Below, piece after piece: positions 25,568 to 34,857 of a stretch of DNA of 64,000 bases. The notes below the pieces were generated by a model, which was not told the DNA's origin, ran no database searches, and saw only the letters and a program-made list of their open reading frames with translations. This DNA is from Leifsonia shinshuensis (GTDB lineage Bacteria; Actinomycetota; Actinomycetes; Actinomycetales; Microbacteriaceae). The stretch's first letter is position 1. Each line of letters opens with the position of its first letter. The DNA is taken from assembly GCF_022606355.1 (NCBI RefSeq), contig NZ_JAHHZQ010000003.1:62001-126000 (forward strand), written 5' to 3'. Made by a program: the position numbers and the translations under genes.

Positions 25568-26872
25568 TTATGCGCGAACGGGCCTCCTGCGCCGGGCGAA
25601 CGCTCCGACCACCACCGCGATCGCCGCGATCGCGGCAGGAAAGACCAGATGCCACCCCGCCAGCGCGAGGAGACCGGCGGCGAAGACGCACGACAGCACC
25701 GCCATCCACCACCCGACCGAGCGGGTGGGCAGCAGGACGATCGCGCTGGCGACCCCGAGCCCGTAGACCGCTGCGGCGATACTCGTGTGCACGAGGATGA
25801 ACGGCTGGAGGTCGCCGCTGGCCAGCACGACCACCGAGTACAGCGCCATGACCACAGCCGACAGCAGCAGCCCACGCCGTGCGACCGCGCCGTTCTCGGC
25901 GCCGCGGCCGAACCAGCGCGGCAGGTCGCCATCGCGGCCCATCGCCGCGCCCAGCTTGCTGAACGCCGCGAGGTATGCGTTGAACACGCCCGTCACGACG
26001 ATCGCCGCGATCACGGCGACGACGACACCGCCTCCGGAGCCCGTCGCCGCGTCGACGAGGTCGAGCAGCGGCACGGCAGAAGTCGTGGCCGCATCGCCCA
26101 GCACCGCCACGGCGACGGTCTGGATGGTCAGGTACGCGACCGAGACGATCACGAGCGCGAGTGCGGTCGCGCGCGGGATGTCCCGGCGCGGGTTGCGGAA
26201 CTCGCCACCGATGCCGGCGACGGCCTCCCAGCCGGCGAACGCCCAGATGTAGAGGCTCATCGCGAGCCCGACGCCGGACCAGCCGTGCGGGAGCAGCGGC
26301 TGCAGGTTCTCGACCCTGCCGTGCGGCGCGGCTGCGGCCAGGACGAAGACGAGCACGGCGACCAGCGCGCCGGACAGCACGAGCTGCACCGAGGCCGCGA
26401 ACCGCACGCCGAACGCGGTGACGGCGACGGGGATCACCATGAGCGCGATCGCGATGAGGATCGTCTGCACGGCGTCGCCGCCGATCACGGCGACGACGTA
26501 GCGCGCGGTCATCAGGGCTGCGATCGGGGCGCCGATCGGCGTGCCGAAGAAGAACCAGTAGCTCACGATGCGCGCCGACGTCGGACCGTACGCGCGCCGG
26601 GCGAAGGTCGCGACGCCTCCCGCATCGGGATGCCGCCGGGCGAGCGCGGCGAAGGTCGACGCGAGCGGTATCGAGATGAGCGCAAGGGCCGCCACCGCGA
26701 GGATGGCGCCCGGCCCGGCCGCGGCTGCTGCGAGCGACGGGAGCACCAGGATGCCCGTCCCGAGCACCGCCGCGACGTAGAGGGCGGTGCCCCCGGCCAC
26801 GCCCAGGTGACCGCGATGCTCGACGGGCCGCCCCTCCGGCAGTCGCGTGGTCGATGGCGCGCTCTTGGTCAC
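25568..26872 (-). CDS. APC-superfamily amino-acid permease
   Basis: A 434-residue, about 12-helix permease of the amino acid-polyamine-organocation superfamily. The first helix contains GGTALYVAAVLGTGILVLPS, with the G-TGI substrate-binding signature. EAVAGIGGEFRNPRRDIPRA is the conserved loop following helix 6. AGGA precedes the GTG at 26872; the longer frame upstream is GC-rich noise overlapping a hairpin region. It is followed on the same strand by the LacI gene. Substrate class: amino acid or amine, undefined. Confidence 0.87.
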   Translation of the reverse strand: MTKSAPSTTRLPEGRPVEHRGHLGVAGGTALYVAAVLGTGILVLPSLAAAAAGPGAILAVAALALISIPLASTFAALARRHPDAGGVATFARRAYGPTSARIVSYWFFFGTPIGAPIAALMTARYVVAVIGGDAVQTILIAIALMVIPVAVTAFGVRFAASVQLVLSGALVAVLVFVLAAAAPHGRVENLQPLLPHGWSGVGLAMSLYIWAFAGWEAVAGIGGEFRNPRRDIPRATALALVIVSVAYLTIQTVAVAVLGDAATTSAVPLLDLVDAATGSGGGVVVAVIAAIVVTGVFNAYLAAFSKLGAAMGRDGDLPRWFGRGAENGAVARRGLLLSAVVMALYSVVVLASGDLQPFILVHTSIAAAVYGLGVASAIVLLPTRSVGWWMAVLSCVFAAGLLALAGWHLVFPAAIAAIAVVVGAFARRRRPVRA

Positions 26873-26972
26873 TCGACCATCCTGGCGTGGGCCACCGACA
26901 TCGCGCCGTCCATCCGCTGCCATCCTTCGCGCATCCCCGGCCAGCACGCGCAGCCCGCGTGAGCCCACCGCC

Positions 26973-27027
26973 GAGGGGCGGGTAGACGCCCCTATCCGGG
27001 TCGGATAGGGGCGTCTACGTGCCCCTC
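26973..27027 (-). terminator. 26-bp-stem hairpin, GAGGGGCAC family (copy 1)
   Basis: Arms 26973-26998 and 27002-27027 pair with two mismatches across a 3-nt loop. It stands 7 bp behind the stop codon of the GT39 gene. The outer part GTGCCCCTC / GAGGGGC is shared with copies at 35457, 36747 and 44453. Confidence 0.75.
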
Positions 27028-27034
27028 GAGGGCG

Positions 27035-29194
27035 CTATTTCGTCAGGTCGTAGAGAGTGACTCCTCCGACGGTCGTGGCGGTGAAGGTGGCCTCGACCCA
27101 GGCGGCGATCCGGCTGGAGGCGTTGCTGCCGCCGTTCGACTGGCCGACGCCGCCGGCGATGAAGTAGTGGATCTTGCCCTGCGCCACATACTCCTTGAAC
27201 TGTGCCAGCGTGGGCGACGGATCGGAGCCGTTGAAGCCGCCGACCGGCATCACCGGCTCCTGCGTCGCGAGTTGATAGCCCGCGGCCGAGTTGGAGCCGA
27301 CGGCCGCTGCGACCCAGGTGTACTTCGCGGCGTCGGCCGTGAGCAGCGCGCTCAGCTCGGAGCTGACGGTGCTGGAGCCGAGGAGGCCGCCCATCCCGCC
27401 CGCGGCGCCCTGCGCGGTGCCGCCACCGCCGAAGCCGTTGGCCGTGCCGCCCTGCGCACCGCCGGTCTGGCCGCCGGTGGTTCCGCCGGTCGTCCCGCCG
27501 GTCCCGCCGGTCGTCCCTCCCGGGACGCCACCCGTGCCGCCGCCAGGCGCCCCCGTGCCGCCGCCCGGCGCTCCGCCGAATCCGCCCTGGCCGCCCGTGC
27601 GCGCGCCGCCGAAGCCGCGTCCTCCGCCCGGGCCGCCCATCGCGCCGGACACCGTCGGTCCCGCCGTGACGATCGACCCGGTGTGGCCCGTCGTGACCGT
27701 CTGGAGCGTGTAGGCCGTCGGCGCCAGCAGCGCTCCGACGAGCGTCGCCGCGATCGTCGCGCCCGACAGCGCCCGGCCGCGCGGGGGAAGGAGCAGCAGC
27801 ACGGACGCCGCGAGCGCGACGAGGAGGACGACGACCTTCAGCCACGGAAGCCAGTCGGTCGCGCGATCGAGCAGCACCCACGCCCAGACGGCGGTGCCGA
27901 GCATCGTCGCAGCCGACAGGATGCGCACCCACAGCCGCTCGCGCGCGCCCCAGACGGCTGAGGCGCCGATCGCGACCACCCCGGCGAGCGCCGGCGCGAG
28001 GGCCACGGTGTAGTACGCGTGGAAGATCCCGGCCATGAAGCTGAACGCCAACGCTGTCACGATCAGCCAGCCGCCGAAGAGCAGGAGGGTCGCCCGGCGG
28101 GCATCCGTGCGCGCGACCCTCCCGCCGAGCACCAGCGCGACGACGAACAGCACGAGCGCCGCCGGCAGCAGCCAGGTGATCTGCCCGCCGATCTCGTTCT
28201 CGAACAGCCGGAGGATGCCGGTGGCTCCCCACATGCCGCCTCCGGTCGCACCGCCTGCGGTCGCACCGCCACCCCCGGTGACGCTGCCGGTCTCGTTCCC
28301 GGTCAGCCGGCCGAGCCCGTTGTAGCCGAAGGTCAGCTCCAGGAAGCTGTTGGTCTGCGAACCGCCGATGTACGGCCGCATCGACGCGGGGACGAGCTCG
28401 ACGATCGCGACCCACCATCCGGCGGCGACGACCACTGCGGCCAGGGCGGCGAACAGGTGACCGAAGCGCTTGGCCCACGAGACGCGCGCGGCGGCGAAGT
28501 AGACCCCGGCCAGCACCGGGAGGATGAGGAAGGCCTGCAGCTGCTTGGTGAGGAAGCCGAAGCCGACGGCGGCACCCGCCCAGATCACCCAGCGGATGCG
28601 ACCGGATTCGATGCCGCGCAACGTCAGATACGTCGCGAGTGTCAGCAGCAGGACGAGCAGCGCGTCCGGGTTGTCGAACCGGAACATCAGCGCCGCGACC
28701 GGCGTCAGGGCGAGCACGCCGCCCGCGAGCAGGGCTGTCCGGGCGGTGAAGGTGCGGCGCACGGTCAGGTAGATGAGCCACACGGTGGCGACGCCCATCA
28801 GCGCCTCCGGCACCAGGATGCTCCACGAGCTGAGCCCGAAGACCCGGACAGAGAGGGCCATGATCCAGAGGCTCGCCGGGGGCTTGTCGACCGTGATCGA
28901 GTTGGCGGCGTCGCTGGAGCCGTAGAAGAACGCCTCCGAGTTCACCGATCCCGCCTGCACGGCGGCCGAGTAGAACGAGTTGGCCCAGCCGCTGGCGGCG
29001 AGATCCCAGAGGTAGAGGAGCGCGGTGATGGCGAGGAGGCCGAACAGAGCCGGGCGTTCCCACGCGGCGGCGTCCGCGCGGCCGCGGATCAGCCGGCGGA
29101 GGACCGCGGCCGGTCGACGGGCCGGAGCCGCGGGGGTCGTGTCCGGCGGCGCGGTCGCGGGCTGGGTCGAGGTGGATGCGGTGGTGGCGGACAT
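27035..29194 (-). CDS. Membrane glycosyltransferase, GT39/ArnT-like (YkcB-like)
   Basis: A 719-residue polyprenyl-phosphate-sugar-dependent glycosyltransferase with about 12 membrane helices. The extracytoplasmic loop after helix 1 has SITVDKPPASLW, the DKPP motif of this family, and FRFDNPDALLVLLL follows. Residues about 517-604 form a Gly/Thr-rich linker, followed by a soluble C-terminal domain (about 605-719) of the YkcA/YkcB type. It lies 3 nt behind a GT2-GtrA gene, matching the ykcC-ykcB pairing in Bacillus. The likely role is adding a sugar to a cell-envelope polymer or protein (inference). Confidence 0.88.
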   Translation of the reverse strand: MSATTASTSTQPATAPPDTTPAAPARRPAAVLRRLIRGRADAAAWERPALFGLLAITALLYLWDLAASGWANSFYSAAVQAGSVNSEAFFYGSSDAANSITVDKPPASLWIMALSVRVFGLSSWSILVPEALMGVATVWLIYLTVRRTFTARTALLAGGVLALTPVAALMFRFDNPDALLVLLLTLATYLTLRGIESGRIRWVIWAGAAVGFGFLTKQLQAFLILPVLAGVYFAAARVSWAKRFGHLFAALAAVVVAAGWWVAIVELVPASMRPYIGGSQTNSFLELTFGYNGLGRLTGNETGSVTGGGGATAGGATGGGMWGATGILRLFENEIGGQITWLLPAALVLFVVALVLGGRVARTDARRATLLLFGGWLIVTALAFSFMAGIFHAYYTVALAPALAGVVAIGASAVWGARERLWVRILSAATMLGTAVWAWVLLDRATDWLPWLKVVVLLVALAASVLLLLPPRGRALSGATIAATLVGALLAPTAYTLQTVTTGHTGSIVTAGPTVSGAMGGPGGGRGFGGARTGGQGGFGGAPGGGTGAPGGGTGGVPGGTTGGTGGTTGGTTGGQTGGAQGGTANGFGGGGTAQGAAGGMGGLLGSSTVSSELSALLTADAAKYTWVAAAVGSNSAAGYQLATQEPVMPVGGFNGSDPSPTLAQFKEYVAQGKIHYFIAGGVGQSNGGSNASSRIAAWVEATFTATTVGGVTLYDLTK

Positions 29195-29197
29195 CGG

Positions 29198-30505
29198 TCA
29201 TTTCTCCGTTTCGGTCGGGGTGAGGACGAGGGCGGCGCCCGCGGACGCCGGGGGAACCGGCCGCGGCTCACGCGAGGCCGCCGCATCGGCGGCCTCCCGT
29301 GCGGCCGTGCCCCGAGCCGTCGCCCGGCGCGACGCCCGGAACACCCAGAGCCGCAGCAGCACGAAGCGCAGCAGGGTCGCGACCAGGTTGGCCACGGTGA
29401 GCACGATCAGCTCGACCCGGGAGGAGGCGCCAGGCGCGGTCGCGTGCAGCACGGCCAGCGAACCTCCGGTCAGCGCCCAGGAGATCCCGAAGACGACGAG
29501 CCCCTGGAATTGGTGACGGACCATCCCCGGCCGCCCCCGCACGCCGAACGTGAAGCGCCGGTTGGCCCACGTGTTGGCGACCGCGGTGAGCAGCAGCGCC
29601 GCGAAGTTCGCGACCTGACCGCCGAGGACGCCCGACAGCAGCAGATAGAGCAGCGCGTACGCAGCCGTGGAGAGCACGCCGACGATCGCGAACCGCACCA
29701 CCTGCCCGAAGAAGCTCGGCGGGGTCGGCGGCGCGAACGGTCGGCGGCCCAGCTCGGCGTAGACGGCCTCGATCGGGATCCGGCCACGCGCGATGTTGGT
29801 GCCGACGCGCAGCATCCCCCTGAGATCGTCGCGCGCCGTGCGCACGACGTCGACCGAGCTGTGCGGATCGTCCACCCAGTCGACGGGGATCTCGTGGATC
29901 CGCAGTCCCGCCCGCTCGGCGAGGATCAGCAGCTCGGTGTCGAAGAACCAACCGTCGTCCTCCACGAGCGGGAGGAGGCGCTCGGCGACATCCCGGCGGA
30001 TCGCCTTGAAGCCGCACTGCGCGTCGGTGAACCCGACCGACATCGTGCGGCGCAGCAGGAGGTTGTAGCTGCGGGAGATGAACTCGCGCTTGCCGCCGCG
30101 CGTGACACGCGAGCTCCTCCCGAGCCGGGTGCCGATCGCGAGATCGGAGTGGCCGGAGAGCAGCGGCGCCACGAGCGGCGGCAGGGCGGCGAGGTCGGTG
30201 GAGAGGTCCTCGTCGAGGTAGACGAGGACCTCGGCGGGCGAGGAGCCCCACACCGCTTTGAGGGCACGGCCGCGCCCTTTCAGCGGGAGGTGCACGGCGA
30301 CGACCCCGCTCAGCTCCGCGGCGAGGACGTCCGCGATGGCGGGCGTCTCGTCGGTGCTGGCGTTGTCGGCGATCGTGATCCGCCAGCTCGCCTGCACCGT
30401 GTCGGTCAGGTAGGCGTGCAGCCGGCGGAGGGACGTGTCGAGCGTCGCCTGCTCGTTGTACACGGGCACGACGATGTCGAGCGAGAGGGTCGTTGGCTGG
30501 GACAT
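29198..30505 (-). CDS. GT2 glycosyltransferase fused to a GtrA-like membrane domain (YkcC-like)
   Basis: 435 residues. A dolichol-phosphate-mannose-synthase-like GT2 domain (about 1-240) shows LDIVVPVYNEQATLDTSLR, the DxD-like VYLDEDLSTD and FTDAQCGFKAIRRD. A GtrA-type four-helix domain follows (about 265-385, VVRFAIVGVLSTAAYALLYL). It would charge a polyprenyl phosphate with a sugar and help flip it for the GT39 partner downstream. The ATG at 30505 is preferred over a GTG three codons earlier, because AGGGTGG lies 6 nt before it. Confidence 0.9.
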   Translation of the reverse strand: MSQPTTLSLDIVVPVYNEQATLDTSLRRLHAYLTDTVQASWRITIADNASTDETPAIADVLAAELSGVVAVHLPLKGRGRALKAVWGSSPAEVLVYLDEDLSTDLAALPPLVAPLLSGHSDLAIGTRLGRSSRVTRGGKREFISRSYNLLLRRTMSVGFTDAQCGFKAIRRDVAERLLPLVEDDGWFFDTELLILAERAGLRIHEIPVDWVDDPHSSVDVVRTARDDLRGMLRVGTNIARGRIPIEAVYAELGRRPFAPPTPPSFFGQVVRFAIVGVLSTAAYALLYLLLSGVLGGQVANFAALLLTAVANTWANRRFTFGVRGRPGMVRHQFQGLVVFGISWALTGGSLAVLHATAPGASSRVELIVLTVANLVATLLRFVLLRLWVFRASRRATARGTAAREAADAAASREPRPVPPASAGAALVLTPTETEK

Positions 30506-30597
30506 GACAGCCACCCTGGCGCCGTTACATTCCCGTGACCTTTCGCGGGCTTATGCCCCGCAGATGGGTCTTCTGAGGGGTTGCTATGCGGGTGCCC

Positions 30598-31209
30598 TCA
30601 GACCGCTCCGGCCTCCCATGCGAAGCCGTCCGGGTCGACGACGCTGTCGGCCCCACCGCCGATGACGATGCGGTGCGAGCCGTCGCCGTCCTCCGGAACG
30701 CCGGCGTCCTTCGCGAGCGCACGGCGCTTGTAGAGCCCGAGCTGCACCGGGCTGTCCTTCAGGTCGAACTGGACGTACGAGCCGAAGCTCTTGCCGACGG
30801 GGAGGCCGCGGTCGACGTAGAACCGCTTGCTGGCTTTGACGTCGTCGGCGCCCAGCAGCAGCACGACCGACTCGGCCTCGCGCACGGCGGGGCCGGTGTC
30901 CTTCTTGGCGGAGGTCGCGATCTTCCAGATCGCGCCGTCCGGCGCCTGCACGGTGGCGCCGACGCCCCAGAGCGAGGTGGTCACCGGCTTGATGACGGTG
31001 GCGCCGGCGGCCACCGCCGAGTCGACGTACGCTGTGACGTCGGCGGGCTGGGCCACGGTGATCGACATCGTGTAGCCGCGGAAGCCCGACGTCGGCGTGT
31101 CGGAGGCGCGGACGCGCACACGGTCGCCGAGCCCGAAGGCGTCGGTGTAGAAACGTTCGGCGGAGGACGTGTCCGCCACCTCGAGGGTGATGTGGTCGAT
31201 GGAGGTCAT
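30598..31209 (-). CDS. VOC (glyoxalase/dioxygenase) superfamily protein, two modules
   Basis: 203 residues with two vicinal-oxygen-chelate modules: DHITLEVADTSSAERFYTDA at the start and VVLLLGADDVKASKRFYVD in the second half. The VDPDGFAWEAG near the C-terminus is the usual last strand. GAGGG precedes the ATG at 31209. Members bind a metal and act on glyoxal adducts, catechols or antibiotics; the substrate is not predictable here. It stands alone between the glycosyltransferase pair and trxA. Confidence 0.85.
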   Translation of the reverse strand: MTSIDHITLEVADTSSAERFYTDAFGLGDRVRVRASDTPTSGFRGYTMSITVAQPADVTAYVDSAVAAGATVIKPVTTSLWGVGATVQAPDGAIWKIATSAKKDTGPAVREAESVVLLLGADDVKASKRFYVDRGLPVGKSFGSYVQFDLKDSPVQLGLYKRRALAKDAGVPEDGDGSHRIVIGGGADSVVDPDGFAWEAGAV

Positions 31210-31363
31210 GACCCTCACGGTACGAGCGGCGGGGTGGACGGCGCTTCTCCATTCCTGCTCGACTCGGCCGCGGGGAATTCAGCCGGAGGGCGTACCGTTC
31301 CCTTCAGTGCGGCCGTGTGCACCCGACGGCCGCAGCATCCCCCTCGACCTCAAGGAGAGACCC

Positions 31364-31735
31364 ATGGCCACCGTCGAGCTGACCGCGCAGAACATCGAGT
31401 CGAAGATCATCGAGAACGACATCGTATTCGTGGACTTCTGGGCGGAGTGGTGCGGCCCGTGCCGCATGTTCGGCCCCATCTTCGAGAAGGCGTCTCAGGA
31501 GCACACCGACGTCGTGTTCGGCAAGGTCGACACCGAGGCGGAGCAGGCGCTCGCGGCCTCCGCCGGCATCACCTCCATCCCCACGCTGATGGCGTTCCGC
31601 GACGGCATCCTGGTCTTCTCGCAGCCGGGCGCGCTCCCGGCACCCACCTTCGAAGACCTCATCGGCCAGGTCAAAGCACTCGACATGGACGCCGTGCGCG
31701 CCTCGATCGCCGAGGCCCCGGCCGCCGAGGCGTAG
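31364..31735 (+). CDS. trxA: Thioredoxin
   Basis: A 123-residue cytosolic thioredoxin. The redox motif WCGPC has Cys30 and Cys33, and the cis-proline loop is ITSIPTLMAFRDG. Arg-Met-Phe after WCGPC is slightly unusual, since small or aliphatic residues are more common there. AAGGAG lies 7 nt before the ATG. It reduces protein disulfides using thioredoxin reductase, which is not encoded in this window. Confidence 0.95.
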   Translation: MATVELTAQNIESKIIENDIVFVDFWAEWCGPCRMFGPIFEKASQEHTDVVFGKVDTEAEQALAASAGITSIPTLMAFRDGILVFSQPGALPAPTFEDLIGQVKALDMDAVRASIAEAPAAEA

Positions 31736-31747
31736 CCAGGTCTCAGG

Positions 31748-32717
31748 TCAGTACCCGGTGGGGAGGGTGACCGTGTAGGGGGCCTCCAGCAGGCGCGCCT
31801 CGTCGTCGGTCAGCTCCAGGTGCACGGCGGCGACCGCGTCGGGCAGGTGGTGCGGTTTGGTCGCGCCGACGATGGGCGCGTCGACGACGGGGTTGCGCAG
31901 CACCCACCGCCAGTGCGATCTGGGCCATCGGCACGCCGCGGGCCTCCGCGACTCGCTGCACGGCCTCCGCGATCGGCCGGTCGTGCGCCTCGGTGAACCT
32001 CGCCTGCAACGGGTCGGTGTCGCCCCGCAGCGTCTGCTCGCCCCACGGCCGCGTGAGCCGGCCTTTGGCCAGCGGGCTCCAGGGGAGGCTGCCCACGCCC
32101 TGGTCCGCCAGCAGCGGGAACATCTCGCGCTCCTCCTCGCGCATCATCAGGCTGTACTGGTCCTGCATGGTCACGAACCGTGTCCAGCCGCCGAGGTCGG
32201 CCGCGTGCTGGAGTTTGGCGAACTGCCACGCCCACATCGAGGAGGCGCCGAGATAGCGCGCCTTGCCGGCCTTGACCACGTCGTGCAGGGCCTCCATCGT
32301 CTCCTCGACCGGCGTCAGCGGGTCGAAGCGGTGGATCTGGTAGAGGTCGACGAAGTCGGTGCCGAGCCGTTTCAGGGAAACGTCGATCTGCTCGAGGATC
32401 GCGCGTCGCGACAGGCCGGCGCCTCCGGGTCCGTCGTGCATCCGGAAGTTCAGCTTGGTCGCCAGCACGACGTCCTCGCGCCGCGTGTACTCGCGGACGG
32501 CGCGGCCGACGATCTCCTCCGAGCTGCCGAAGCCGTAGACGTTGGCCGTGTCCCAGAAGGTGATCCCCGCCTCCACCGCCTGGCGGAAGATCGGGGCGGC
32601 GCCCTCGTCGTCGAGTGCCCACTCGTTGAAGCCGCGCGACGTGTCGCCGAAGCTCATGCAGCCCAGCGCGAGGCGACTGACCGTGAGGCCGGACGAGCCC
32701 AGTCGGGTGTATTCCAT
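31748..32717 (-). pseudogene. Aldo/keto reductase with a single-base frameshift
   Basis: The ATG at 32717 (GAGGAG upstream) opens a normal aldo/keto reductase: MEYTRLGSSGLTVSRLALGC, catalytic Asp and Tyr in FWDTANVYGFGSSEE, and Lys in VVLATKLNFR. At about 31907 one extra C in the plus strand shifts the frame. Beyond it, the expected C-terminus (WVLRNPVVDAPIVGATKPHH, then YTVTLPTGY and stop at 31748) continues in another frame. All else is intact and codon bias is normal, so this is either a very recent inactivation or a sequencing error. Confidence 0.85.
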
Positions 32718-32807
32718 CGTTCGTTCTCCTCTCGCCCCCGACGTTACGCGGCGTGACCGTCGACGGGGAGGTTCTGCCGGTACCCCCGTTCGGCCTACCA
32801 TCACGGC

Positions 32808-32969
32808 ATGACCGATGCGAAAGAGAACTGGCCGGAGACGCCGTCCGGCGAACCGATCGACGTCGACGCCCTCGCCGAGGGCGAAGGCGGCGGCCCGTAC
32901 GACGCCGACGGCGTCTTCGAGCCGGAGGACGACGCGGCAGCGGACGACGAGGACGACCCGGCGACCTGA
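32808..32969 (+). CDS. Small, strongly acidic hypothetical protein (53 aa)
   Basis: The ATG at 32808 opens 53 codons ending in TGA at 32967-32969. The product is MTDAKENWPETPSG..., rich in Asp and Glu, with an acidic tail (PEDDAAADDEDDPAT) and no hydrophobic segment. Third codon positions are almost all G or C, which supports real coding. No ribosome site is obvious. I do not recognise the family; similar acidic microproteins occur in actinobacteria without assigned function. Confidence 0.6.
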   Translation: MTDAKENWPETPSGEPIDVDALAEGEGGGPYDADGVFEPEDDAAADDEDDPAT

Positions 32970-33148
32970 CGGCACCGAGCCGGATCCGCGTCCCGAAGCC
33001 GACCCCTCCCGTTCACCTGAACCCTCTTGTCCCCCGGGCTTGTACCCCACTAGGGTCTAGTGCAGGAGCCAGTCCTGAGCTGGTGGAGGGGCGATTCGGC
33101 GCGCCTCCAGCAGAGGGGACCGGCTGCACAACTGGGGAGGGGTGCAGC

Positions 33149-33355
33149 GTGACGACCTACGAGACACCGATCGGGAACGCACCGAAACCGGGGCAGGACA
33201 TCCATCTGGTGCGATGGACCCGCTCCGCGGACGGCTGGAGCAGCGAGACCGTCTTGTGCACGTATCTGGCGGGGACACCATCGCACTGGGTGGTGGAGCG
33301 GCACGGCGAGCGCGTGAATCTGGCGCGCGCCGAGTGGGCGCAGTTCGCGTTCTGA
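33149..33355 (+). CDS. Small hypothetical protein (68 aa)
   Basis: The GTG at 33149 has GGGGAGGGG about 7 nt upstream. The 68-residue product (TTYETPIGNAPKPGQDIHLV at its start, ending ARAEWAQFAF) is soluble and rich in aromatic residues, with a predicted all-beta pattern. I do not recognise a family. A candidate promoter (TTGTCC, 18 nt, TAGGGT) lies at about 33028-33057. The adjacent gene on the other strand is also a small unknown. Confidence 0.6.
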   Translation: MTTYETPIGNAPKPGQDIHLVRWTRSADGWSSETVLCTYLAGTPSHWVVERHGERVNLARAEWAQFAF

Positions 33356-33373
33356 CACGCTGACGGCTCGGCG

Positions 33374-33643
33374 CTACAGCCCCGCGCGCGCGGCCAGCAA
33401 CTCGACGGCGACCCGCCAGTCGCGGGCCGGGATGCCGTCTCCGGTCTCCTCCTCGCCGGGAGGCCGGGCGACGAACGACGGCCACGGGTCACCTGCGGTG
33501 TGCGCCTCCTCGACGAGTCCGAGGTAGTCGCCGCCGAAGTACACCTCCCACGCCGCCGTCGCCGTCGGGCTGTACATGAGCGTCAGCGGAAGCGAGCCGT
33601 ACGTGTAGACGGCGTGCTGGTGGGCGAGTTCCTTCCCCGTCAT
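33374..33643 (-). CDS. Small hypothetical protein (89 aa)
   Basis: An 89-residue soluble protein (MTGKELAHQHAVYTYGSLPL at its start). No motif recognised. The start ATG at 33643 has TATTCT ending 6 nt before it and no Shine-Dalgarno sequence, as in leaderless actinobacterial mRNAs. Codon bias is strong. It converges on the 68-residue gene with an 18-bp gap and has the YbdK-like ligase gene upstream on the same strand. Confidence 0.6.
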   Translation of the reverse strand: MTGKELAHQHAVYTYGSLPLTLMYSPTATAAWEVYFGGDYLGLVEEAHTAGDPWPSFVARPPGEEETGDGIPARDWRVAVELLAARAGL

Positions 33644-33685
33644 GTCCGAAGAATAGGCGCGTCGCGGCGCCGGCGGAAGGGATTG

Positions 33686-34798
33686 CTACGCCACGAAACG
33701 ATCGTCGCCCTCTTCGCCGGCCACGTGGGTCACTGCGATCGCCTCGGCGACGACGTCGGCCATCCTCCCGCGCCGCTGGAGCGCCGCCCGCTGCCTGCCG
33801 GCTCCCCCGCCGTTCTGCAGGATCCGGACGACTCCGCGCCGCACCAGCGCGAGGTCGCCGTTGGCTTGCAGCGCGCCGGCGGTGTGCGCCAGGAGGGCGT
33901 CGATGGCGGCGACCGCGGTGCCTTCGCGACCGCTCACCGGGTGCGGGAGCATCCCGCCGACGCCGGTGAGCGCCGCCTGCCATTCGGCGAGCCGGAGAGC
34001 CGCGGACGGGATGGGCAGGGGTGCGACGCCCGAACGCCACTCGTCGACGGCGGTGTCGACGAGGGCGCGCACCAGAGCCGCGAGCACGACGGTGTCGCGT
34101 GCGTCCAGGCAGACATCGGCGACGCGCACCTCGACGGTCGGCTGCTTGTGCGACACCCGCGCGTCGAGGTAAAGCATCGCCTTGTCGAGGATGACGCCGG
34201 TCTCGACCAGCAGCCGCTCGAAGCTGTCGTAAGCGTCGACGGAGCCGAAGACGTCGGTCGGTCCCGCGCTCTGCCACTGGTGCCAGGCCACGAACCGGTA
34301 GCTGGCGTGCCCGGTGTCCACACCGCCGACGAACGGGGAGTTCGCGCTGAGCGCCAGCAGCGTCGGCAGCCACGTTCGGATGCGGTCGAGGACGGCGACG
34401 CCCTCCTCGCGCGAGTGGATGGCGACATGCACGTGACAGCCGCACACCAGGGTGCCTTTGGCGGTGAGCCCGTAGCGTTCCATCATCTGGTCGTATCGCG
34501 GATCCGGCGTCGCGTGGGGCCGAAGGGGCAGCGGCGACATCGCGACGGCGACCGCGCGGGCGCCGTGCCGCCGGGCGAGTGTGTCGGCCAGCGTACGGCC
34601 CTCGACGATGTCGGCGAAGAGCTCGTCGGCGCCGAGCTGCGGACGCGTCTGAGTCTCGATCATCTCCTGCTGGATCTCGGCACCGAGACGATCCTCGAAT
34701 CCGGCCGGAGCGTCGGCCAGCGCGAACGGCGCGACCGGTGTGGCGACACCGCGTTCGTCCACCAGGAGGAGTTCCTCCTCCACCCCGAAAGTCCTCAC
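33686..34798 (-). CDS. YbdK-type carboxylate-amine ligase (glutamate-cysteine ligase 2 family)
   Basis: A 370-residue member of the GCS2 family. The opening RTFGVEEELLLVDE holds the conserved E-E-E metal and ATP site; VCGCHVHVAI and ANSPFVGGVDTGHASYR follow. Actinobacteria make mycothiol rather than glutathione, so, as for most family members, the physiological ligation is unknown. The GTG at 34798 is used because the GVEEE motif begins four residues later. GATAGT ends 6 nt upstream, so the message may be leaderless. The frame extends far upstream but overlaps the acetyltransferase gene. Confidence 0.88.
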   Translation of the reverse strand: MRTFGVEEELLLVDERGVATPVAPFALADAPAGFEDRLGAEIQQEMIETQTRPQLGADELFADIVEGRTLADTLARRHGARAVAVAMSPLPLRPHATPDPRYDQMMERYGLTAKGTLVCGCHVHVAIHSREEGVAVLDRIRTWLPTLLALSANSPFVGGVDTGHASYRFVAWHQWQSAGPTDVFGSVDAYDSFERLLVETGVILDKAMLYLDARVSHKQPTVEVRVADVCLDARDTVVLAALVRALVDTAVDEWRSGVAPLPIPSAALRLAEWQAALTGVGGMLPHPVSGREGTAVAAIDALLAHTAGALQANGDLALVRRGVVRILQNGGGAGRQRAALQRRGRMADVVAEAIAVTHVAGEEGDDRFVA

Positions 34799-34857
34799 GC
34801 CTCCACTATCGGCGCGGGGTAGTCGGTGGGCAATACCCCGGAAGCCGTGAATCCGCT

